Of a stretch of 5,890 nt of DNA, positions 1 to 4,515 are shown piece by piece. The notes below the pieces were generated by a model. That model was not told the DNA's origin. It made no database searches and saw only the letters and a program-made list of their open reading frames with translations. Position 1 is the stretch's first letter, and every line of letters begins with the position of its first letter. The DNA is from Candidatus Kerfeldbacteria bacterium CG08_land_8_20_14_0_20_43_14 (lineage in GTDB: Bacteria; Patescibacteriota; Patescibacteriia; PEXW01), in NCBI GenBank assembly GCA_002774575.1, contig PEXW01000026.1, positions 1 to 5,890 of the forward strand. Direction: 5' to 3'. The position numbers were made by a program, and so were the translations under genes.

Positions 1-28
1 GGCTTGGCAAGAGAGTGGATCCATTCAT

Positions 29-81
29 CCCCGCACTCCAGCGGCTAAAACAAGTCCTGATGACGCCGCTTTCGTGCGGGG
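29..81. other. Long GC-rich two-part hairpin at left edge
   Basis: CCCCGCAC (29-36) pairs with GTGCGGGG (74-81), and GCGGC (41-45) pairs with GCCGC (65-69). A small internal loop separates the two stems and a 19-base A-rich loop caps them. No good T-tract follows on plus, and on minus it lies beyond the pilin terminator. A plus-strand frame is open from base 2 to a TAG at 92-94 and runs through the hairpin, so it could cover the 3' end of a gene lying to the left. On minus, an ATG at 28 follows the hairpin directly and could begin a gene running off the left edge. The role is unknown; terminator, leader structure or transposon-end hairpin are all possible. Confidence 0.5.
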
Positions 82-93
82 TTTCCTGGAATA

Positions 94-120
94 GAAAAAA
101 CCCGCGCGAGGCACGGGTTT
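94..120 (-). terminator. Intrinsic terminator of the pilin gene
   Basis: Stem AAACCCG (98-104) / CGGGTTT (114-120) continues inward through a further GC pair on each side, with a C/A clash on plus that becomes a U-G wobble in minus-strand RNA. The stem is therefore unbroken (10 bp, 3-base loop) only when transcribed leftward, and it is followed by a run of U (95-100 as A on plus). It lies 26 bases past the pilin stop codon. Confidence 0.85.
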
Positions 121-146
121 GTAAGAATTATTTGGCTTTCAACCGG

Positions 147-317
147 TCATGGATTGTATGCGATAGAACTGTCTTTGCGGATAATCATTTTAAATCCAGG
201 ATGTTCGGCAGTTATCGTAAAGCTGGAATCGGAGACCTTGATCCAAAAGTTGAAATCTTTCCGTTCCACAATTGTTTTGGCTACATCCAGCGCCATGTCA
301 AGACCCCCGGAAGGTAA
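147..317 (-). pseudogene. Type IV pilin, C-terminal half (cut off by IS insertion)
   Basis: This stretch encodes 56 residues ending in TGA (147-149) and begins exactly at the left end of the insertion sequence. Reading outward from the IS it starts LPSGGLDMALDV and contains an amphipathic helix segment, then a beta-rich stretch (FNFWIKVSD, FTITAEHPGF), as in the C-terminal globular domain of short type IV pilins. Deleting 318-1307 (990 bases, divisible by three) fuses it in frame after residue 66 of the N-terminal half and gives a 122-residue protein, a normal length for a small pilin. There is an internal ATG at 299 (minus) with only a weak G-rich stretch upstream, and no promoter or export signal of its own, so it is very probably not expressed as a useful product. 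The terminator at 94-120 belongs to the original gene. Confidence 0.85.
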
Positions 318-348
318 TGTCTACACACATATTGCACTTTCCGGATAG
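318..348 (+). repeat. Left terminal inverted repeat of the IS
   Basis: It begins TGTCTACACACATATTGCAC. The reverse complement of the right end begins TATCCACGGACATTTTGCAC. The two align over 29-31 bases with the core TTGCACT and the inner CCRGATAG identical (R = G or A) and a two-base gap between them. Confidence 0.8.
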
Positions 349-359
349 ACTAAGGGCAT

Positions 360-1307
360 ATGCAAACTATGCCCAAATCAACCAAAGAAGAAAGATACAG
401 ATGGCTTAAGCCGATCCTAATAGGGATATTTCCGTTAAGAACATGGTCAAGGCCTGCCCCTTTTCTATGCGGACACTCAAGTATTGGTTATCCCACTACC
501 GACGGTATGGAATGGGTGGTCTGGACAATGAATCCCGCAGGCCAAAAAGTCACCCCTGGGAAACACCAATACGCATCAAGGAACGAATCATTGAGCTGAG
601 GAGAAAGACAAAGAAATGCGCCCTGAAGCTACAATGGCAATTAGCTAAGGAAAATATCATTTTGCACAAAAACACGATTCACAAGATCATCAAAGCAGAG
701 GGCCTAACCAGAAAATACCGGGTTCGGAAACTCAAATACAAATACATCGGGGTTCCGCTGCAATTAGGCGAGCTTCTTGAGATAGACGTCAAATATGTGC
801 CTAAACTCCTGGAAAACAGGCAATATTACCAGTTCACGGCCATTGACTGCGCGTCCAGGTGGAGGTATCTGAAGATCTATGAGGATTACTCCAACCTCTC
901 GGCCATTAACTTTTTGAAAGAACTGATTACCATCGCGCCGTTTCGAATCAGGGCGGTCAAGACAGACAATGGCAGTTACTTTACCAACCGGTACACCGGT
1001 TACGAGAAAAGTACCGATCCCCTAAACCCCACACTGCAATGCTTTTGATCTCATCTGCCAAAGTCTAAACATCATCCATTACCTGATAGACCTCGGCAAG
1101 CCACAACAAAACGGCAAGGTGGAACGGAGCCACCGGGAAGACCAGGAAAAGTTTTATGAGACGAACAGATTCAAAGACTTAATAGAGCTGGAAAGAAAGA
1201 TAAGAAAGTGGAATAATACATACAACAACTTGGAGCATTGCGGACTAGCTGGCTTATCACCTAACGAGTTCCTTGGCCTATCTGGAGTGCAAAATGTCCG
1301 TGGATAA
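360..1307 (+). pseudogene. IS481-family DDE transposase, two frameshifts
   Basis: It is a DNA transposase acting on the ends of its own IS. The reading starts at ATG 360 (or ATG 369, MPKSTKEERYRW). A one-base loss near 423-425 (GGG where GGGG would keep frame) breaks it, and it resumes with DISVKNMVKACPFSMRTLKYW, an N-terminal helix-turn-helix (about residues 20-60). The integrase core follows: first Asp at 785-787 (LLEIDVKYV), second Asp at 965-967 (VKTDNGSYF), Glu at 1122-1124 (QQNGKVERSHR). A second break near 1037-1039 is one extra A; removing it changes LQCF-stop into LHAFDLICQ and opens the frame to the TAA at 1305-1307. The two errors cancel, and the repaired protein would be about 312-315 residues, normal for the family. 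All three catalytic residues are present. Either the gene is decaying or the indels are sequencing errors, since both fall in short homopolymers. Confidence 0.85.
1278..1306 (-). repeat. Right terminal inverted repeat of the IS
   Basis: This is the partner of 318-348. It overlaps the last codons and stop of the transposase on plus. On minus it supplies the nine foreign residues (LSTDILHSR) and the TAG at 1278-1280 that end the truncated pilin. Confidence 0.8.
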
Positions 1308-1505
1308 AACATTTATTGACGCGGTATAGCGCCCGTGTTGCTCCATATATAGATGTTCTGAAGCAACTATTGCTTTTAGAGTATGCCTGGCATTCTTTTT
1401 GTCCGCGTCTAGCGCGATTTTCGAAATAGCTAGGGCTGCGATAATGCAGGCGAAGACGATGAGGATCATCAGTTCAATAAGAGTCAGGCCTTTTTGATTG
1501 GCCAT
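1278..1505 (-). pseudogene. Type IV pilin, N-terminal half (truncated by IS)
   Basis: It encodes the leader and helix of a type IV pilin/pseudopilin exported through the membrane and assembled into a pilus. The start MANQKGLTLIELM at ATG 1505 is chosen over the upstream ATG 1544 because AAAGGAG lies 7 bases before it and the class III leader is then a normal short one. Residues 5-6 (Lys-Gly) are the prepilin peptidase site, Leu7 would be the methylated residue and Glu11 is the conserved Glu5 of mature pilin. A hydrophobic helix spans about 8-30, followed by an amphipathic helix to about 55 and the GRYTASINV start of the globular part. After residue 66 the frame enters the IS and stops nine residues later, leaving a 75-residue stub without the C-terminal domain. 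The rest of the gene is at 147-317. The stub could still insert in the membrane but should not form a normal pilin. Confidence 0.88.
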
Positions 1506-1552
1506 TTTGTTTCTCCTTTCTGGGCTTTTGATTGGAATGAACAATTTAAAAA

Positions 1553-1582
1553 ATTTTAATACAAAACGCCCGTCATTGTCAA
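1553..1582 (-). promoter_or_regulatory. Sigma70-type promoter of the pilin gene
   Basis: TTGACA (minus strand, 1577-1582) and TAAAAT (1553-1558) are separated by 18 bases. The predicted start is near 1546, giving a leader of about 40 bases with a good Shine-Dalgarno. A perfect -35 and 5/6 at -10 make it one of the best promoters in the window. Confidence 0.7.
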
Positions 1583-1630
1583 TAACCTTGGTTAATTTTT
1601 AAAAATTCAAAAATAGCACAGAGGGAAAAT

Positions 1631-1662
1631 AAAAGGAAAAGCCCCACTCGTACAAGCGGGGC
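1631..1662 (-). terminator. Intrinsic terminator of the 1685-1984 gene
   Basis: GCCCC (1641-1645) pairs with GGGGC (1658-1662), extended by a CT/AG step. The one clash on plus (A/C at 1646/1657) becomes a G-U pair in minus-strand RNA. A U-rich tail follows on minus (1631-1640, A-rich on plus). It lies 22 bases beyond the stop of the membrane protein gene. Confidence 0.8.
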
Positions 1663-1684
1663 AAGTCAGGTAGAACTTTTAAGT

Positions 1685-1984
1685 TCAAAATGGCATAATT
1701 GCTTTTTCAACTTTAGCAAAGAACGACAAGATATAAGCGAAGCAGACAAGGAGAATCGTTATAATTAAAGTTGTAAGCTGTGTGCCTAGCACGGGCAGCC
1801 AAAACATTGTCTGCAACACAACCATTGATTTGGAAATTGGATAGCGGGGGAAGAAGGACAATGAATAATGCCAAAGCACATGGCCTCCTCTTAAATGGAT
1901 GATCCGCCAAAGTTGGTACTCTGTCCACAACACCCCAATCGCAAGATAAGCGGTAAGCAACGATGAAATCGTAAACCAATTCAT
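1685..1984 (-). CDS. Small membrane protein of unknown function
   Basis: It is a 99-residue protein, not recognised. It starts at ATG 1984 with AGAAGGTG just upstream. A hydrophobic segment at about residues 4-21 is followed by a basic and aromatic stretch (EYQLWRIIHLRGGHVLWHY, 22-40), and then a long hydrophobic region at 54-90 that can hold two helices around a Gly-Thr turn near 67. The C-terminus is short and basic. A second frame is open over almost the same interval but lacks a ribosome site and reads as a low-complexity shadow. The gene has its own promoter (2031-2059) and terminator (1631-1662), so it is a single-gene transcript lying between the pilin and ketoacyl synthase genes on the same strand. 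The location suggests no function. The start, the signals and the clear membrane pattern make it a real gene with fair certainty. Confidence 0.72.
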   Translation of the reverse strand: MNWFTISSLLTAYLAIGVLWTEYQLWRIIHLRGGHVLWHYSLSFFPRYPISKSMVVLQTMFWLPVLGTQLTTLIITILLVCFAYILSFFAKVEKAIMPF

Positions 1985-2030
1985 GGCACCTTCTTATTGT
2001 TAAAGAATCAATGTTTATTTCCTTGCTCCT

Positions 2031-2059
2031 AGCCTAACCAAACTTCCACAAAAGGTCAA
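2031..2059 (-). promoter_or_regulatory. Promoter of the 1685-1984 membrane protein gene
   Basis: TTGACC (minus, 2054-2059) and TAGGCT (2031-2036) are 17 bases apart. The -10 keeps only the T, A and final T of TATAAT, but the identical TAGGCT at the same spacing occurs before the ketoacyl synthase gene. The predicted leader is about 40 bases. Confidence 0.5.
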
Positions 2060-2060
2060 A

Positions 2061-2096
2061 TTAAAAAACTCCCGAAAAGTTCCAGGAGTTTTTTAA
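2061..2096 (-). terminator. Terminator after the ketoacyl synthase gene
   Basis: A perfect 12-bp inverted repeat, TTAAAAAACTCC (2061-2072) and GGAGTTTTTTAA (2085-2096), has a 12-base loop. Each arm ends in its own A/T tract, so it can work in both directions. On minus it closes the 2216-3439 transcript just before the -35 box of the next gene. Confidence 0.8.
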
Positions 2097-2134
2097 AAGA
2101 AAGGTTTAAGCTTTTTTGGAATTTGGGATGGTCA

Positions 2135-2238
2135 ACCAAGTACCACTTTCTATGATAATTCTTTCGTTATTTTTAGGATATTTATTAAAAGAACATCCTA
2201 AACAAGAATCGACATTTATTTAGTAAGTGGTGCTTGGT
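2135..2238. repeat. Structured ~104-base inverted-repeat element, copy A
   Basis: The outer arms are 2135-2152 and 2221-2238, 18 positions with one T/G wobble and one T/T mismatch. Inside, TTAGGAT (2173-2179) pairs with ATCCTAA (2195-2201). It shares with copy B (4356-4458) the ACCACTTTCTAT end, a central AGGATATTTA block, a following ACATC and the AAGTGGTGC end, in the same order and orientation. TGGTCAA at 2129-2135 recurs at 2235-2241 and could be a target duplication, although it overlaps the arms. The right arm overlaps the last codons and stop of the ketoacyl synthase gene. It may be a MITE-like repeat or a structured RNA; no transposase for these ends is present. Confidence 0.65.
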
Positions 2239-3439
2239 CAATGCCGCCCCAGTGGATTAGGACATTACCCCAGCTTATGCCGCCGCCAAAAGCGTCAAGG
2301 TCAACCAGCATGCCAGGCTGGACTAAGCCCATTTCCCGCGCCTCCCAAAGCCCAATTAATAATGAAGCGGAAGTGGTATTGCCAACATGATCAATGGAAT
2401 TATAAACCGTGATGGTATGTTTGGGTTTCGCGTTCTTGGCTTGGATTATATAACCCTGGGGCATATCCTGGCTGATTACCAAAAAAGCAATACCAGGATT
2501 TTTTGCAGCAAGCCTTTCCAGTCCGCCTTTAATAATCCGTAAATTTGCCTGATGCAAAATCAGAACATAAATTTGCTGTAAGGTTTTTCTTGCCTTAGCT
2601 AAAGCAGCGGGTATGACTTCATCAGCAAAAAGTTTGATCATTATTTTTAGTACTTCATCGCCCTTCATAAACATCATATGCAGGTCAACCAGAGGATTAA
2701 GATGCTCTGGTTGTATCGGCATGGCAGCTCCGCCGGCCGGATTTATGATCAGCTTTTCAAATTCGCCATCTTTACCGCCATCCACGCCCATAAAGATAGA
2801 ATTGTCTGCAAACCAGGTTTTTTCCGGTTCAGTAGCTTCCAAAACTATTGCTCCGGCACCATCACCAAGAATAATAAATGGTGAGCGGCGGTTCCAGCTA
2901 TTGACCCGAGTCATGCAGTCAGCACCAATCACCAAACCTCGTTGGCACATACCACTTTGTATCAAAGCGACTCCAAAGGTCAGAGCACTGACAAAGCTGT
3001 TACAAGCCAAAGTTATTTCGCCAGAAATTAAGCCGATCAATTTTTGTTGTTTTCCAATTCTGGTTGGGATGCCCATCTTGCGCTGAACAGGTGCGGGCAA
3101 AGGCGGGGTGGTGAAATTGTCCGGGCTGACTGTTGCAGTGAGCAAAAAATCAGGTATTCCCAAACCATCTCCATAAGCATCAGTCCAGGCAGCGTGGCCG
3201 GCAATAGCGGCAAAATCACTGGTGGTTTCGTTTGGTTTGGCAAAACGCCTGGTAATAACACCAGTCCGGGGGCGAATCCACTCGTCAGAAGTTATAAATT
3301 CCTCCTCTTGTTTTTTTGTCAGAATAACATCAGAAGGAATTTTTGCCCTTTGGGCTTTCAGTAATTCAGCAATTTCATTATTGTCTACAACCCAATCTGG
3401 TAAAGCAATGCCAATTCCAGCAATTTTCACGCCATACAT
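2216..3439 (-). CDS. FabH-like 3-oxoacyl-ACP synthase III (ketoacyl synthase)
   Basis: It is a thiolase-fold condensing enzyme; family members join an acyl-CoA starter to malonyl-ACP in the cytoplasm. The 407 residues carry the full FabH signature: TSDEWIRPRTG (50-60), active Cys146 in ACNSF, GDGAGA (192-197), His296 in HQANLRI, Asn354 in GNTTSAS and FGGGISWG near the C-terminus. E. coli FabH has 317 residues, and the extra length here lies before TSDEW (about 22 residues), between Cys and His (about 18) and between His and Asn (about 28). ATG 3439 is preceded by AAAGGAG at 8 bases. No malonyl transferase, ACP or reductase gene is next to it, so the substrate is unknown; an HMG-CoA synthase is less likely given the Asn motif. 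It is divergent from VKOR. The last eight or so codons lie in repeat copy A. Confidence 0.9.
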   Translation of the reverse strand: MYGVKIAGIGIALPDWVVDNNEIAELLKAQRAKIPSDVILTKKQEEEFITSDEWIRPRTGVITRRFAKPNETTSDFAAIAGHAAWTDAYGDGLGIPDFLLTATVSPDNFTTPPLPAPVQRKMGIPTRIGKQQKLIGLISGEITLACNSFVSALTFGVALIQSGMCQRGLVIGADCMTRVNSWNRRSPFIILGDGAGAIVLEATEPEKTWFADNSIFMGVDGGKDGEFEKLIINPAGGAAMPIQPEHLNPLVDLHMMFMKGDEVLKIMIKLFADEVIPAALAKARKTLQQIYVLILHQANLRIIKGGLERLAAKNPGIAFLVISQDMPQGYIIQAKNAKPKHTITVYNSIDHVGNTTSASLLIGLWEAREMGLVQPGMLVDLDAFGGGISWGNVLIHWGGIDQAPLTK

Positions 3440-3479
3440 TTTTCAAGCTCCTTTATTTGTTTTTTGTTTGGTCGAAAAT

Positions 3480-3508
3480 AGCCTATCTCTTGGCAAAACA
3501 GAAGTCAA
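3480..3508 (-). promoter_or_regulatory. Promoter of the ketoacyl synthase gene
   Basis: TTGACT (minus, 3503-3508), 17 bases, then TAGGCT (3480-3485). The predicted start near 3473 leaves a leader of about 34 bases containing the AAAGGAG ribosome site. The -35 box lies inside the spacer of the proposed divergent VKOR promoter, so the two would compete for polymerase. Confidence 0.5.
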
Positions 3509-3519
3509 ACTGTTAAGAT
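3490..3519 (+). promoter_or_regulatory. Possible VKOR promoter giving a near-leaderless mRNA
   Basis: TTGGCA (3490-3495), 18 bases, then TAAGAT (3514-3519). Transcription would begin around 3526, within a few bases of ATG 3529, and would exclude the alternative GTG at 3520. It is weaker than the other promoters here. Confidence 0.35.
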
Positions 3520-3528
3520 GTGGCATAT

Positions 3529-3990
3529 ATGTTAAGTATCAAAAACCGGCTGATTGTCATTACGATATTGTCAGCTTTGGGCATTGTGGTTTCCGGCTAC
3601 AGTCTGAAGCTCCATTATTCCATTGGCTCTTCAAGCTTTTGCAATTTTAACAGCACTATCAATTGCGACGCGGTTAATCATAGCTGGGCCAGCGAAATTG
3701 CGGGCGTGCCAGTAGCTTTAATGGGCATTATCGGCTATGCCCTGCTTTTGCTGGGCGGCTTTTGGCTGTTGGTCATTAAAAAAATCACCAATTTTACCTG
3801 GGGGGCAATGGCTTTGGCCAGCTTGTTTGGGCTTGGGTTTTCTTTATTTTTGACTGGCGTGGAAATTTTCAGCTTAAGGGCTTACTGCCTGTTTTGCGTT
3901 ACTTCGCAATTATTAATGTTGATTATTGCCTGGTTAATTTGGAAAACCTCGGTGGCGCGTCAGGGTTTGCGTTCTTGGTTTTTCCAATAA
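3529..3990 (+). CDS. VKOR family protein (disulfide bond formation)
   Basis: It is a bacterial vitamin K epoxide reductase homologue, an inner membrane protein that reoxidises a DsbA-like thioredoxin and passes electrons to quinone. It has 153 residues from ATG 3529, with helices at about 8-28, 62-83, 90-112 and 117-138. The extracytoplasmic loop holds Cys38 and Cys46 with NCDAVNHS (45-52), the usual loop pair plus the conserved Ser. The last helix starts with the CxxC redox site Cys120-Leu-Phe-Cys123, followed by the conserved Ser126. IAGVPVALMG (58-67) is the family's G-P motif. All four functional cysteines are present. No thioredoxin/DsbA partner is fused or adjacent, unlike many CPR and actinobacterial loci. 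A GTG at 3520 could add three residues; neither start has a clear ribosome site. It runs convergent to the DUF5654-like gene. Confidence 0.9.
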   Translation: MLSIKNRLIVITILSALGIVVSGYSLKLHYSIGSSSFCNFNSTINCDAVNHSWASEIAGVPVALMGIIGYALLLLGGFWLLVIKKITNFTWGAMALASLFGLGFSLFLTGVEIFSLRAYCLFCVTSQLLMLIIAWLIWKTSVARQGLRSWFFQ

Positions 3991-3991
3991 C

Positions 3992-4023
3992 TACGAATTA
4001 CGAATCAGTACGAATATACGAAT
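3992..4023. repeat. Four copies of TACGAAT between convergent genes
   Basis: TACGAAT occurs at 3992-3998, 3999-4005, 4009-4015 and 4017-4023, the first two directly adjacent and the others spaced by 3 and 1 bases. It fills the gap immediately after the VKOR stop, where no convincing terminator hairpin is seen apart from a short TTAAG/CTTAA repeat at about 4025-4038. Confidence 0.6.
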
Positions 4024-4065
4024 AATTAAGAAGCTTAAGGATAGCCCATCTAGTCTTTCAGGAAA

Positions 4066-4314
4066 TTACTTCGAATTGCTTTCTTCTTCCTCCTGAGCCG
4101 CCAGTTTGGAAAGCTTGTTTACCACCCAGACCACAACTGCGGTTACGATAATGGCATAAAGGAATTTGGCAATCAAGCCGCTGGCAGTGCCGAAAATTTT
4201 TTCAAACAAAGCCTTGACCGCTTCATTCCAGGCCAAGGCCGCTACTAAACCTAAAGCCCCAGTAATCAGCGCCCGGATTTGCTCCGTGATTTTTTTGTGA
4301 ATTTGTTTATTCAT
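4066..4314 (-). CDS. DUF5654-like small membrane protein
   Basis: An 82-residue protein resembling the DUF5654 family of short membrane proteins known mainly from archaea and CPR bacteria, of unknown function. The basic amphipathic N-terminus (MNKQIHKKITEQIRAL) leads into a first hydrophobic helix at about 15-29 ending in the typical ALAWNEAVKALFEKIF motif (26-41). A second helix spans about 48-67, and the tail is charged with a run of five acidic residues (AQEEEES, 73-79). The start is ATG 4314; no Shine-Dalgarno is visible in the AT-rich leader, and no confident promoter was found between it and repeat copy B. It is convergent to VKOR and divergent from the pilT transcript. The family label comes from memory of the motif and not from a search. 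Confidence 0.72.
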   Translation of the reverse strand: MNKQIHKKITEQIRALITGALGLVAALAWNEAVKALFEKIFGTASGLIAKFLYAIIVTAVVVWVVNKLSKLAAQEEEESNSK

Positions 4315-4355
4315 GAAATTAAGGGTGATTAATTAAAAAGTCGGCTGGATTGATC

Positions 4356-4458
4356 CCGCACCACTTTCTATTAAAGGAACTGATTATTGAATAAGGATAT
4401 TTAGCCGGAAGAAACATCTTTTTTTATAAATTTAGTGTTTGCTTAGAAAGTGGTGCGG
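4356..4458. repeat. Structured ~103-base inverted-repeat element, copy B
   Basis: The outer arms CCGCACCACTTTCTA (4356-4370) and its exact reverse complement (4444-4458) form a perfect 15-bp stem. Inside, AAGGAT (4393-4398) pairs with ATCTTT (4416-4421) using one G-U pair in plus-strand RNA. Shared blocks with copy A are listed there. It lies between the DUF5654-like gene and the pilT promoter, whose -35 box starts two bases after the right arm. Confidence 0.65.
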
Positions 4459-4460
4459 AA

Positions 4461-4489
4461 TTGACGAAAGGCTAAAAACATGATACAAT
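4461..4489 (+). promoter_or_regulatory. Sigma70-type promoter of the pilT transcript
   Basis: TTGACG (4461-4466), 17 bases, TACAAT (4484-4489), each 5/6 to consensus. Transcription would start near 4496, about 20 bases before the small ORF and 190 before pilT. The -35 box is separated from repeat copy B by two bases, so a structure or protein binding there could affect it. Confidence 0.75.
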
Positions 4490-4515
4490 AACATTATAAA
4501 ATAAAAATCAAAAAT

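Larger units (their letters stand above)
318..1306 (+). mobile_element. IS481-like insertion sequence (~990 bp) inside a pilin gene
   Basis: The element is bounded by imperfect inverted repeats (318-348 and 1278-1306) and carries one transposase pseudogene filling nearly its whole length. The outer edge is certain to about 2-3 bases. A TAA at 315-317 recurs at 1305-1307 and may be a 3-base target duplication, in which case the right end is at 1304. The insertion point is defined independently because the flanking pilin halves join in frame there. No passenger gene is present. Family assignment rests on the DDE transposase with its N-terminal helix-turn-helix and on the IRs starting TGT. It could also be described as IS3-like, although no second orfA-type frame was seen. 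Confidence 0.85.

Noticed and set aside
48..100. Hammerhead ribozyme suggested by CTGATGA at 57-63
   Set aside because: The bases after a possible stem II (70-81) read GTTTCC instead of GAAA, and no matching stem III or cleavage triplet can be placed.
15..317. 100-residue plus-strand ORF
   Set aside because: It runs antisense through the pilin terminator and the pilin C-terminal half and stops near the IS edge. It has no ribosome site or recognisable domain, while the minus strand gives a coherent pilin.
1713..1979. Alternative 88-residue minus-strand ORF overlapping the membrane protein gene
   Set aside because: It has no ribosome site and an implausible composition. The 1984 start has a Shine-Dalgarno and a coherent membrane pattern.
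2613..3086. 157-residue plus-strand ORF
   Set aside because: It is antisense to the ketoacyl synthase across its catalytic motifs and reads as a low-complexity Pro/Ser-rich shadow.
3222..3650. 142-residue plus-strand ORF overlapping the divergent promoter region and VKOR
   Set aside because: It spans the intergenic region and the start of VKOR in another frame, with no domain. VKOR with all four cysteines is clearly the real gene.
3992..4023. CRISPR array
   Set aside because: The repeat unit is only 7 bases with 0-3 base gaps; there are no spacers and no cas genes.
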